Positions 57,512 to 64,000 of a stretch of DNA of 64,000 nt are shown piece by piece. Numbering within the stretch: position 1 is the stretch's first letter; every line of letters begins with the position of its first letter. The notes under the pieces are model-generated. The model saw nothing but the letters and a program-made list of their open reading frames with translations, did not search any database and was not told the origin of the DNA. Made by a program: the position numbers and the translations under genes. Source of the DNA: Mesorhizobium sp. Root157. GTDB lineage: Bacteria > Pseudomonadota > Alphaproteobacteria > Rhizobiales > Rhizobiaceae. The stretch spans positions 248,001-312,000 of the forward strand of contig NZ_LMGJ01000023.1 of assembly GCF_001427385.1 (NCBI RefSeq), in the 5' to 3' direction.

Positions 57512-57723
57512 ATCGCCCTCCCGATCGCTGTCTGAAGCTTCAACTGCTGTGCCGTCAAATCGCGCAGGCGCGCCTCCAGCACGACGCGCCGGTGGCTGTG
57601 CGGCCGCAGCGACAGGATACGGCGCTGGAGATCGGTGCGGGCATCCTGCAGCAAAAGCACTTCCCGCTGCTCGGTCCATACGAGCAACGGGAGGATTTGC
57701 GGCAAGGTGCTGGCCATGATCAT
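57508..57723 (-). CDS. Small hypothetical phage protein (71 aa)
   Basis: A 71-aa protein, MIMASTLPQILPLLVWTEQR, with a helical remainder (RTDLQRRILSLRPHSHRRVV). The ATG at 57723 overlaps the upstream stop (TGATG). It may be a helical structural or regulatory protein of the early/middle operon; no family is recognised. Confidence 0.6.
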   Translation of the reverse strand: MIMASTLPQILPLLVWTEQREVLLLQDARTDLQRRILSLRPHSHRRVVLEARLRDLTAQQLKLQTAIGRAI

Positions 57724-57950
57724 CACGTCCTGGCCGGCCATTGCGGAAACAGTGCCGTGACGGCCGAGACGTTCTCGGCGTCGCGCTGCAGGACGAATTT
57801 CACGTTGTCGATGGTGACGCCGACAGCGCCGAGGCGCGCGCCATTTTCCAGACGGCCGGCAAGGTGCCGGCGTACAGCGGTCACATCGAGGCCGTGCGCG
57901 CGTTCCAGATACCGCAGCACGGCACGATCCGTGATGTGGACAACAGGCAT
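57723..57950 (-). CDS. Small hypothetical phage protein (75 aa)
   Basis: A 75-aa protein, MPVVHITDRAVLRYLERAHG, with the ending VGVTIDNVKFVLQRDAENVS. The ATG at 57950 overlaps the upstream stop by one base. The pattern of a His-rich start and DNVKFVL resembles small phage proteins of unknown role seen next to ASCH-like genes. Confidence 0.6.
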   Translation of the reverse strand: MPVVHITDRAVLRYLERAHGLDVTAVRRHLAGRLENGARLGAVGVTIDNVKFVLQRDAENVSAVTALFPQWPART

Positions 57951-58393
57951 CAGGCCGGCCTCCATTCGATCAGGACGCCGTCGAAGCGGCCGGCGCCGTG
58001 GTTGGTCATCCAGAAGTGACCCATGTTCCAGCGCGCGGAACCGCGCCAACCTGTGTGCTTCCACCGCCAGTCCCCGACAGCGTCGACACCGAAGCCATCG
58101 GCGCAGGCAAAGGCTTCGATCTCGGCGGGGCGCAGCGGTATTCCGTCGATCAAGATTGTCGCGATCATGTCGTCGATCAGCACTGTGGTAGCGATCTCGA
58201 TCCTTCGGGTTGCGGTGCAGATCGGGTCGGGATCGACCAGCTTGCGGCAATGGCGGGTGCGCATGCCCTGATAGAGCTGCACCGGCTCACCCGGTCGCGC
58301 ATGACGCTTCCGATCGGCGCGCACCGTCTGGAGCTTGGAGCCGGCGATGATCTGCGGGCTGAACATGGCCTTGAAGCTATAGGCAACCATCAT
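57950..58393 (-). CDS. Phage protein with ASCH-like domain
   Basis: A 147-aa protein. FSPQIIAGSKLQTVRADRKR, ARPGEPVQLYQGMRTRHCRK and PLRPAEIEAFACADGFG follow the ASCH (PUA-like, RNA-binding) pattern. In phages such genes sit among early genes with unknown roles. The start is taken at the ATG overlapping the previous stop (TGATG). Confidence 0.6.
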   Translation of the reverse strand: MMVAYSFKAMFSPQIIAGSKLQTVRADRKRHARPGEPVQLYQGMRTRHCRKLVDPDPICTATRRIEIATTVLIDDMIATILIDGIPLRPAEIEAFACADGFGVDAVGDWRWKHTGWRGSARWNMGHFWMTNHGAGRFDGVLIEWRPA

Positions 58394-58611
58394 CAACCAG
58401 CCTTCTTCGCTGCAATGTAGGCCCGGATATCGGCCTCATGATCCTGGCAGAACAGCAATGTGTCCCGCACGGCTTCCATGTGGCCGATGAGCAGGTCGGC
58501 CTCGGCCTGCCGCATCTTCCTTTCCGCGACCCGACGCGGGTAAACCTGCTTGCGCATTTTGATCTCCCGGTCGATTTCGAGGAGCTGGCTGGTAATCGAG
58601 ACCCTGGCCAT
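58393..58611 (-). CDS. Small hypothetical phage protein (72 aa)
   Basis: A 72-aa charged helical protein, ARVSITSQLLEIDREIKMRK then VAERKMRQAEADLLIGHMEA. It begins in the stop of GemA (overlap of one base). No domain is recognised; this kind of small coiled-coil protein is common after GemA. Confidence 0.65.
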   Translation of the reverse strand: MARVSITSQLLEIDREIKMRKQVYPRRVAERKMRQAEADLLIGHMEAVRDTLLFCQDHEADIRAYIAAKKAG

Positions 58612-59237
58612 CAGCGGCGCACCTTTCTGACCTGTTCGCCGAGAGCGTTCATGACCGGCTGCCAGTCCTGGTCGGCCATCTGGTAGACAGTCGATCCTTG
58701 GTCCGACACGAACTTATGGAAGTCGGCGATGGAGGCACCAAAGGCCTCTGCGGCCAACAGGATTTGCCATTGAGCGATCGCCACCTGCGCTCCGGGAACG
58801 CGCAGCCAATCGGGCCGATCGAAGCCCGTCGACCAGTCCACACGGGCCTCACGCGCGATCCAGCTTTTCAGCGCCTCGATCGCCTTCGCGGCGTCGGCTG
58901 GATCGTGGAGGAAGCGAACGTGAGACAGGCCTGTCTGCCGTTCGACGAAAGCGATCAGCGCCTTGTCGTCTCTATTGTGAACGACGCCGAGGTTCCAACC
59001 GGCGATCCACAGCGCCTGCAGCTTGCCGGAATACTTGCCTTCAAGGCGCTTTCGAGAGCCGGTTGAGGCGGGCTTGAAACCGCGATCGCGGAAGGCCGCG
59101 ACGACCTTGTTGCGCTCGGCCTCGGTCATGTCGCGCGTCGAAGCCTTGCCCGTGATGTTGACCAGGGCGGCACGATAGGTGTCATCGTCCAGGCCAAGCT
59201 GCTTCTTTGCGACGTGGATGGCTGCGAGCGCGCTCAT
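58611..59237 (-). CDS. gemA: Regulatory protein GemA (Mu gp16 type)
   Basis: A 208-aa member of the GemA family (PF06252): ALAAIHVAKKQLGLDDDTYR, GKASTRDMTEAERNKVVAAF, ALWIAGWNLGVVHNRDDKAL and VRFLHDPADAAKAIEALKSW. In Mu, GemA/Mor lie together and affect host gene expression and DNA supercoiling. Here it is followed by four small genes and then the Mor-like gene. Confidence 0.9.
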   Translation of the reverse strand: MSALAAIHVAKKQLGLDDDTYRAALVNITGKASTRDMTEAERNKVVAAFRDRGFKPASTGSRKRLEGKYSGKLQALWIAGWNLGVVHNRDDKALIAFVERQTGLSHVRFLHDPADAAKAIEALKSWIAREARVDWSTGFDRPDWLRVPGAQVAIAQWQILLAAEAFGASIADFHKFVSDQGSTVYQMADQDWQPVMNALGEQVRKVRR

Positions 59238-59482
59238 TGCAGGGCCTCGCCGTGCATACGCAGCTCGCCGCGCTGGCCAGCATCAACCGTTTCAACGATC
59301 TTGGTGGCAAGCCAGATGGCGACGCTGCGGCTGGTGACGCCGCCATCAAAACTGTTGTTGCAGGTCGCGGCCGTGATCGAGACAATTGCCGCGAACGCAT
59401 CGTCGAGGGGCATGCCCTCCATGACAGCGGTCAGCGACAAGGCCAACTCGCGCTGTGCGGTCGTAAGGGTGTGGTGCGTCAT
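59234..59482 (-). CDS. Small hypothetical phage protein (82 aa)
   Basis: An 82-aa protein, MTHHTLTTAQRELALSLTAV then DDAFAAIVSITAATCNNSFD, overlapping both neighbours by 4 nt (ATGA). No known domain. Confidence 0.6.
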   Translation of the reverse strand: MTHHTLTTAQRELALSLTAVMEGMPLDDAFAAIVSITAATCNNSFDGGVTSRSVAIWLATKIVETVDAGQRGELRMHGEALQ

Positions 59483-60165
59483 GACGCACCGCCTATCTGC
59501 AGCGGCGCATCGGCCTCGCCAACTCCATGGGCAAGCGTAACCCGCGCACCGGCGCGCCAGCCTGCTGACCGGGCGGCACTGTGGCGCAGCGGCGCCTTCC
59601 GCTGTTTGATAAGACCCATATCGGGATAGCGTTCGGCCAACGCGGTGGCGGCATCGGCCTGTGCGGCCTCATTGATGGTGGACGCGAAAACGTCGACCAG
59701 TCGCCATCGCAGCAGATTGACCATGCCATCCGTGAAATCGGCAACCGCCGCACGTTTCGACTTCAGCCCCCTCCGGCGGCGATAGAACGTGGTGGTTTTG
59801 AATTCGCGCACCGCGCGGGTGATCGCGCCCTCGCAAACTTCCCGCAGATAGACGGCGACCTCCGGCCCCGGTGCCCGCCCGATAAACTGGACCTCGGCAC
59901 CGCTGCGGCCACGGATGACGACATGGGCGGTGTTCGTGCAATGGCCGATCACCGGCCAGAGCTTTGCCTTGATGGATCGGCCATGGTCGCTTGGCGACGT
60001 TTCCTCGCTCATGACAATATCGGCTTCAGATAGGCCATGGTCGCGCATCAGCTGCGCGACCTTCTCGGCGGCGGCAAGGGCCTCGGCTTCCGTGCAGCCG
60101 CGCTCGGGCGTCTTCTCGCGCAGCATGCGGATGCGGTCGCGGACTTTCTGGCTGGCGGCGCTCAT
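59479..60165 (-). CDS. DUF2786 domain-containing protein
   Basis: A 228-aa protein with an N-terminal DUF2786 motif (VRDRIRMLREKTPERGCTEA then EALAAAEKVAQLMRDHGLSE) followed by a central region (VIGHCTNTAHVVIRGRSGAE; YLREVCEGAITRAVREFKTT). Such proteins are frequent in Mu-like early operons; the function is unknown. A basic, Arg-rich stretch (YRRRRGLKSKRAA) suggests nucleic acid contact. Confidence 0.85.
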   Translation of the reverse strand: MSAASQKVRDRIRMLREKTPERGCTEAEALAAAEKVAQLMRDHGLSEADIVMSEETSPSDHGRSIKAKLWPVIGHCTNTAHVVIRGRSGAEVQFIGRAPGPEVAVYLREVCEGAITRAVREFKTTTFYRRRRGLKSKRAAVADFTDGMVNLLRWRLVDVFASTINEAAQADAATALAERYPDMGLIKQRKAPLRHSAARSAGWRAGARVTLAHGVGEADAPLQIGGAS

Positions 60166-60168
60166 AGC

Positions 60169-60351
60169 TCAACCCTCCCGCTGCTCTAGGTCGGTTAGCA
60201 GGGCGGTCACGGCCCTATCTGCCCAGCAGGCATGCGCCTCGACCTCGTCCGCCAACTCGTGCAGGATCTTCGCGGCTGTGTGAAACGCGCCGTCCTTGGC
60301 ATAGAATTTCGCCAGCCCGACCTGATCCCTGATCTTATCGTGTATGCTCAT
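60169..60351 (-). CDS. Small hypothetical phage protein (60 aa)
   Basis: A 60-aa helical protein, MSIHDKIRDQVGLAKFYAKD then AAKILHELADEVEAHACWAD. It sits 3 nt from both neighbours. Reminiscent of a tetratricopeptide-like helix pair, but too short to classify. Confidence 0.55.
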   Translation of the reverse strand: MSIHDKIRDQVGLAKFYAKDGAFHTAAKILHELADEVEAHACWADRAVTALLTDLEQREG

Positions 60352-60354
60352 CGC

Positions 60355-60732
60355 TCAGCCCTCCCTCGGCACGATCGGTGCCGGGCCGGAGCCCTGCAGG
60401 TTGATGACGTCTTCGGCCGGCTGGGCAGCGTCGATCTTCTTCCTCGCGGCCGTCTGCCAGTTGCGCAACGCGCCGTCGAAGCCGCTGGTGCAGGTCGACC
60501 GGATGCTGGCCATCTTGACGGAGCAATCGCTTCCCCGGCTCGTGAAGCTGGCATCCTCCTGGTTCATGAAAAATGCCATCAAAGCGCGCATGGCGGCGTC
60601 GTGCCGCTTGCGCCACGCGGCGTAATCCTTGATGGTCTTGGTGTCGGAGGAGCCGGACGCTTCCGACACGTGGGCCATCTGCTCATCGACCAGCGCGACC
60701 AGGCGCTTCAGATTGTTAATCCACAGGGTCAT
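60355..60732 (-). CDS. Hypothetical phage protein (125 aa)
   Basis: A 125-aa protein: a helical N-terminus (INNLKRLVALVDEQMAHVSE), a middle DYAAWRKRHDAAMRALMAFF, and a polar end (INLQGSGPAPIVPREG). It overlaps the upstream gene stop by 4 nt. No domain is recognised. Confidence 0.6.
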   Translation of the reverse strand: MTLWINNLKRLVALVDEQMAHVSEASGSSDTKTIKDYAAWRKRHDAAMRALMAFFMNQEDASFTSRGSDCSVKMASIRSTCTSGFDGALRNWQTAARKKIDAAQPAEDVINLQGSGPAPIVPREG

Positions 60733-61061
60733 GACTGAAGCGCCTCCAGCGCGGTGCGGCTGGCCTCTGCCAGCTTGTTGACGGCGGTGATTTCAGCAGC
60801 GGCGCTCGCCTTCGCGGCGACGACCTCGGCGTCCAGGCGCGCCATGTCCTGGTGATAGACGGCATCGAGCCGGCCTCGTTCGTCCTCGACCTCCTGCACT
60901 GTGGATGCGCATGCCTTGCGGGCGTCGGATGCGCGGCGCATGCAAGCTTCGATCGAGCGCCGATAGCCGTCTGCCGCCCGCTCCAGTTCCTCGGCCGGCG
61001 TCTGCGGCAAGTCGAATTCCTTGGCCAGTTCGCTGGCCAGCTGATGATTGATCGCGTTCAT
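60729..61061 (-). CDS. Hypothetical phage protein, coiled coil (110 aa)
   Basis: A 110-aa protein, MNAINHQLASELAKEFDLPQ then ELERAADGYRRSIEACMRRA, largely helical and Ala/Glu-rich (LDAEVVAAKASAAAEITAVN). GAGGGGGA precedes the ATG at 61061; the frame is open to 61166 without support. No known family. Confidence 0.6.
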   Translation of the reverse strand: MNAINHQLASELAKEFDLPQTPAEELERAADGYRRSIEACMRRASDARKACASTVQEVEDERGRLDAVYHQDMARLDAEVVAAKASAAAEITAVNKLAEASRTALEALQS

Positions 61062-61071
61062 GATTTCCCCC

Positions 61072-61722
61072 TCAAGCCTTGGCAAGATCGATGGTGACGG
61101 CGGTCCACGGCGCGTCCTGTCGGGAGCGCTCGTAGCAACGCACGTAGGTTTTCGAACCAACGACACGCATGGCGTCGCGGATTGCGGTCATGGCCTTCAG
61201 CCAGCGCTCGTCCTCGATGTCGTGGCGGAGCAGCGCGAAGATCTCGGCGCGGTTGATTTGGCCAGTCTTGTCGACGTTGAAGGCGCGGGTCACGATCGAG
61301 CGGATTTCGGAACGGCTGTCGGCCGTCCATTCCCGCAGACATTCGTCAATCAGGCTTTTGGCAATCTGCAGCTGCGGGCCGAAGTCGATGTAGTCCTGCA
61401 CCTGCACCTGAATTTTCATCAGGCCGTCGAACGACATGAAGGTCTTGTTGCCCTTCAAACCGCCGACCTTTGCGCCGTACTCCTGGGCGAGCAGCGCTTC
61501 GAATGCGCCGAGATCGTCAAAGGTGTGGGCCTTGAAGCGGGAGATCTGTTCCGACAGCTCGCGGGCGTAGCTGATCACCTTGCGGACTGTTTCGTCCTGC
61601 AGCTTGTCGGCAGGTTTTATGCTCTCCAACGGAACAAGGTTGCCCTTGGCGTCGGGCATGTAGGGTTTGCCGGCGACATCAACGACGCCGGCCGGAGCCT
61701 GTTCAAGCGTTTGAGCTTCCAT
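61072..61722 (-). CDS. DUF3164 family protein
   Basis: A 216-aa member of PF11363, a common gene in Mu-like early operons: VAGKPYMPDAKGNLVPLESI, QDETVRKVISYARELSEQIS, GNKTFMSFDGLMKIQVQVQD and FNVDKTGQINRAEIFALLRH are conserved. The function is unknown; an old sulfate-transporter name in databases is misleading. It overlaps the upstream gene by 20 nt. Confidence 0.88.
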   Translation of the reverse strand: MEAQTLEQAPAGVVDVAGKPYMPDAKGNLVPLESIKPADKLQDETVRKVISYARELSEQISRFKAHTFDDLGAFEALLAQEYGAKVGGLKGNKTFMSFDGLMKIQVQVQDYIDFGPQLQIAKSLIDECLREWTADSRSEIRSIVTRAFNVDKTGQINRAEIFALLRHDIEDERWLKAMTAIRDAMRVVGSKTYVRCYERSRQDAPWTAVTIDLAKA

Positions 61723-62044
61723 CTTTCATTTCCTTCTCGGTGAGGGCTTGGGTTTCGACGCGAATGGCGGACAGCAGGCGAGCGACCTCGCTGGCCTGAT
61801 GCGCGATCGCGGCGTCGGCTACGGCACAATTCTCATCTGTGTCCTGCGGGAGGCGGAGCGCCCGCAGGAGGAGGTCAGCTTCCACGCAGACCGCCCAAAA
61901 GCGTTCGGTCGCAACGGCAAGCGCAAGCACGGTCGACGAAGAGGCCCCGACTGCATTGCGCCGGGGGTTCGCGATGATGTGGCCGGCAGCGTCAAGAACA
62001 TCGACGCGCTGGGCGGCAGACTGCAGGGCTTCGGAACCACTCAT
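61703..62044 (-). CDS. Hypothetical phage protein (113 aa)
   Basis: A 113-aa protein, MSGSEALQSAAQRVDVLDAA, helical (VLALAVATERFWAVCVEADL; ASEVARLLSAIRVETQALTE). The ATG at 62044 overlaps the upstream stop (ATGA). No family. Confidence 0.6.
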   Translation of the reverse strand: MSGSEALQSAAQRVDVLDAAGHIIANPRRNAVGASSSTVLALAVATERFWAVCVEADLLLRALRLPQDTDENCAVADAAIAHQASEVARLLSAIRVETQALTEKEMKDGSSNA

Positions 62045-62346
62045 GCCGATGCACCCGGCAGGCCATCGCGGCCGACATTGGCCAGCAGGAACAGGTTCGT
62101 TCCCGGCCGCATGGCCTCCTCCAGCACGCGGTCCTCGCTCCCGTGATCGGCACGCGCTGCCGCGTTCCACCGATGGCGGGAAATCTCATGTGCCTGCTTG
62201 AGGGCGGACTGGCCGAAGAGGAACAGCACGCGGTTCATCAGCTGGACCTGCTCGGCGCTCAACGTCACGCCGGTCGCTTCATGCGATACGAGTGCCCGCC
62301 GCAACTGGAACAGGCCGTCGCTCACTTGGTAGAGGTTGTCAGTCAT
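62041..62346 (-). CDS. Hypothetical phage protein (101 aa)
   Basis: A 101-aa protein, MTDNLYQVSDGLFQLRRALV then GVTLSAEQVQLMNRVLFLFG, ending DRVLEEAMRPGTNLFLLANV and a short tail. It overlaps both neighbours by 4 nt. No family. Confidence 0.6.
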   Translation of the reverse strand: MTDNLYQVSDGLFQLRRALVSHEATGVTLSAEQVQLMNRVLFLFGQSALKQAHEISRHRWNAAARADHGSEDRVLEEAMRPGTNLFLLANVGRDGLPGASA

Positions 62347-62636
62347 GACTTCCTCCCCCCGAAATCCGGACGGAACACATTGCCGTCCTGGGCGATGGGT
62401 GCGGCATGCAAGGCAGCGTCGGCTTCCTGATCGAGGAACCTGCGACCAGCACGATCCGCTTCAAGCAACCGGAACGTGTTCAGTTCGCTTTCCATGCAGA
62501 GGGCCAGATCGCGCAGGATGCTGATCTGCTCGAAGAAGAACTGGCGGGACTGTTCGTTGATGGTGATCGGCGTCGGCCGCCGATCCTTGAAATAGCCCGC
62601 GATCTCGTTGAGCTTGGTGGAAAGGACGGCACTCAT
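62343..62636 (-). CDS. Hypothetical phage protein downstream of MuB (97 aa)
   Basis: A 97-aa protein, MSAVLSTKLNEIAGYFKDRR then QSRQFFFEQISILRDLALCM. It overlaps the MuB stop (ATGA), so its translation is coupled to MuB. It may aid transposition or replication, but nothing in it says so directly. Confidence 0.62.
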   Translation of the reverse strand: MSAVLSTKLNEIAGYFKDRRPTPITINEQSRQFFFEQISILRDLALCMESELNTFRLLEADRAGRRFLDQEADAALHAAPIAQDGNVFRPDFGGRKS

Positions 62637-63682
62637 GTGTCCATCTCCACGTCGCGGTTCTTCCAGGCCCCCTGCAGATGCTTGAGTGATATCGGCTCTC
62701 CGCAGCCGGTGGCCAACATCGATGCAAGCTTGACCGTCTTGTCGATCTGGCCGAGGGCACCGCCCTTGTTGCCGACGCCGATCAGGAACTTGACCGCGTC
62801 CGGGTCGGACACGCCCCATGCCGAAATGAACGTCCGAAGATCGTCCATGTAGGGTTTGTTGCGCAGCAGCCGCTTGCCTATGCGCCTTTTGATCTGCGCG
62901 TAGGAAGGCCCGTCGCGCTTGTCGTCGCGGTTCTTCGAGAACCTGCCGTAGATTTCGGTGTTGCCGACCAGGGCGACACCGCAACGATGGATATCGACGA
63001 AGTGCCGGAGCTGGTTGACCGCATCGTCGTTGAGGTTCTGCGCCTCGTCCACGATCAGCAGCGTGCCGTCGCCCGACCGCTCCAGCCGCTTGCCGATGGC
63101 GCGGGTGAGGCGGGCGGGATTGTGGACCATCACGTCCAGTTCCTGGGCGAGATCGGTCAGCATGCCGTGCACCGTCTTGGTGTGCGGCGACATGGTGACC
63201 ATGTAGACATGAGGGCGGGTGGCGGCGAAGTGCTTGCAGGTCATCGTCTTGCCCATGCCGGCTTCCAACGTGATGATGACCATGTCCGACGCAACCTGCG
63301 CCCAGTGCAGGGTTTCCAGAACTTCCTTCGCGGCGATGGTCGGAAGGAAGGCCGGGCTGGATGGGATAGCCGCAACCAGTCCGACAGTCTCGCCGACCGC
63401 GTCCAGCCACAGCTGCACCTGCTTGTTCTGGTTTTCCAGCCGGCCGTTGTACTTGCCGGAAAACCACTGGCTAAACGTCCCGTCGGGCATGCCGATGCGC
63501 CGCGCAACATCGGTTTTGGTCCAGCCCTGTGCGGTGGCGATCTCGATCACCTGGTCGATCAACAGCCACCACGCGTTGATGTCGGTTTCCGTCCGGTTCG
63601 CCAGACTGGCATCCGGGCCGGCGAGGGGCCGCTCCCAAACCGGCGTTGATTTCAGGTGGCTTGTGCCTACGATTTCATTCAT
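62633..63682 (-). CDS. Transposition target-binding ATPase MuB
   Basis: A 349-aa AAA+ ATPase of the MuB type. The N-terminal helix-turn-helix (WTKTDVARRIGMPDGTFSQW, about 54-73) binds DNA, and the ATPase has Walker A (LEAGMGKT, 139-146) and Walker B (TLLIVDEAQNL, 207-217). MuB coats target DNA, activates MuA and keeps the phage from inserting into itself. It lies 37 nt after MuA, as in Mu. Confidence 0.92.
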   Translation of the reverse strand: MNEIVGTSHLKSTPVWERPLAGPDASLANRTETDINAWWLLIDQVIEIATAQGWTKTDVARRIGMPDGTFSQWFSGKYNGRLENQNKQVQLWLDAVGETVGLVAAIPSSPAFLPTIAAKEVLETLHWAQVASDMVIITLEAGMGKTMTCKHFAATRPHVYMVTMSPHTKTVHGMLTDLAQELDVMVHNPARLTRAIGKRLERSGDGTLLIVDEAQNLNDDAVNQLRHFVDIHRCGVALVGNTEIYGRFSKNRDDKRDGPSYAQIKRRIGKRLLRNKPYMDDLRTFISAWGVSDPDAVKFLIGVGNKGGALGQIDKTVKLASMLATGCGEPISLKHLQGAWKNRDVEMDT

Positions 63683-63708
63683 CTAAAAAGGTTCCTCGTT
63701 GATTTTTT

Positions 63709-63732
63709 CGGGCGGGCTTTCAAACCCGCCCG
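63709..63732. other. GC-rich stem-loop at the MuA/MuB junction
   Basis: CGGGCGGG (63709-63716) pairs with CCCGCCCG (63725-63732) over an 8-nt loop that holds the MuA stop codon. A/T runs flank it on both sides. In the minus direction the stem is followed by AAAAAA, so it would not end the phage early transcript; on the plus strand it is followed by TTCTTTTT and could stop antisense transcription. Confidence 0.5.
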
Positions 63733-64000
63733 TTCTTTTTGGAACCGTACTCACTACTTACCGGCTCATTCCCCTGCGGGAATTGGTGGATCGAAGTGCC
63801 GCCTGTCAGCTTGGCCATCGCCTTCGAAAAACTGTTCTCAATTTCCTCGTCATCCATCTGCTCGGCCGGCGCTGGCTTCATCGCCAGATTGCCCGTGACC
63901 AGTCGCGTGATTTTCGGAGGAGCGGATCGGGCAGGTGCGGCTGGCGCTTCCTCGCCCTTGGTCAGGATTGCGGCCAGTTCCTCGGCCGACAGGCGCGCAT
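63720..64000 (-). CDS. C-terminal end of MuA-type transposase (5' part outside window)
   Basis: The frame is open from the right edge to a TGA at 63722-63720, showing the last 93 or so residues. These are a polar, Ala/Pro-rich part (EEAPAAPARSAPPKITRLVT) then MDDEEIENSFSKAMAKLTGG and a Lys/Asn end. In Mu this end of MuA contacts MuB and ClpX. No catalytic DDE residue is inside the window, so the call rests on the MuB neighbour and the phage order. Confidence 0.7.
   Translation of the reverse strand, partial: ARLSAEELAAILTKGEEAPAAPARSAPPKITRLVTGNLAMKPAPAEQMDDEEIENSFSKAMAKLTGGTSIHQFPQGNEPVSSEYGSKKNGRV

Larger units (their letters stand above)
28418..64000. mobile_element. Mu-like transposable prophage (right end to beyond window edge)
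   Basis: Nearly all genes from about 28,500 onwards are phage genes on the minus strand in the Mu order (MuA, MuB, GemA, Mor, lysis, terminase, DUF935 portal, gp30, I protease, gpT), with P2-type contractile tail genes and a DNA methylase at the end. The left end (repressor, ner, most of MuA) lies beyond 64,000. The right end falls between the tRNA (28373) and the methylase stop (28500). TGTAGCGG at 28418 is one candidate terminus because Mu ends begin with TG and a related TGCAGCGG follows at 28447, but the exact base is not established. Confidence 0.9.

Overview
The window looks like the chromosome of a GC-rich alphaproteobacterium of the order Hyphomicrobiales (Rhizobiales), most like Mesorhizobium or its relatives. 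The reasons are the protein content, the yqeY, dnaG, rpoD order and the style of the housekeeping genes. This is recognition by eye; no database was searched.

Positions 1 to about 28,400 are host backbone. carB (cut by the left edge) and carA, the two subunits of carbamoyl-phosphate synthetase, lie on the minus strand about 7 kb apart. Between them are a dihydrofolate-reductase-like protein, a PCMT-type methyltransferase, a divergent mntH/mntR manganese pair, a small Lys/Ala-rich protein, a YpfJ-type zinc peptidase and a TetA-like exporter. Then come an SRPBCC protein, yqeY, a second exporter, a Na/phosphate symporter with a 15-bp tandem repeat at its start, an RcnB-like protein, dnaG and rpoD. 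A run of small metabolic and envelope genes follows (GYD, GST, HlyU, SDR, OmpA-like, YcgN, a secreted protein, a SIMPL protein). The block ends at a tRNA with a CAT anticodon.

Positions of about 28,400 to beyond 64,000 are a nearly complete Mu-like transposable prophage, read from right to left on the minus strand. In phage order: the MuA C-terminus (cut by the right edge), MuB, a tightly overlapping early operon (DUF3164, DUF2786, GemA and many small unknowns), a Mor-like late activator, lysis (GH108 endolysin, holins), DksA-like and DUF2730 genes, and packaging (gp27/gp28-like terminase, DUF935 portal, gp30-like minor head protein). Then come protease/scaffold I/Z, a cement protein, major head gpT, gp35/36/G/gp37, and a contractile P2-type baseplate and tail (V, W, J, I, fibre, sheath, tube, E/E', tape measure, U, X, D). 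An adenine methylase sits at the right end. The head and transposition modules are Mu-type and the tail is P2-type, as in BcepMu-like phages.

The most notable prophage features are four. First, a 499-aa FkbM-methyltransferase plus glycosyltransferase fusion lies on the opposite strand beside the tail fibre. Second, an initiator-type tRNA lies inside the head operon. Third, a dyad motif (GGGC-N6-GCCC type) recurs three times, each time just upstream of the first gene of one of the three apparent late transcription units; it is a candidate site for the Mor-like activator. Fourth, there is a canonical slippery heptamer in the tail chaperone gene and an in-frame internal start, with its own ribosome binding site, in the protease gene.
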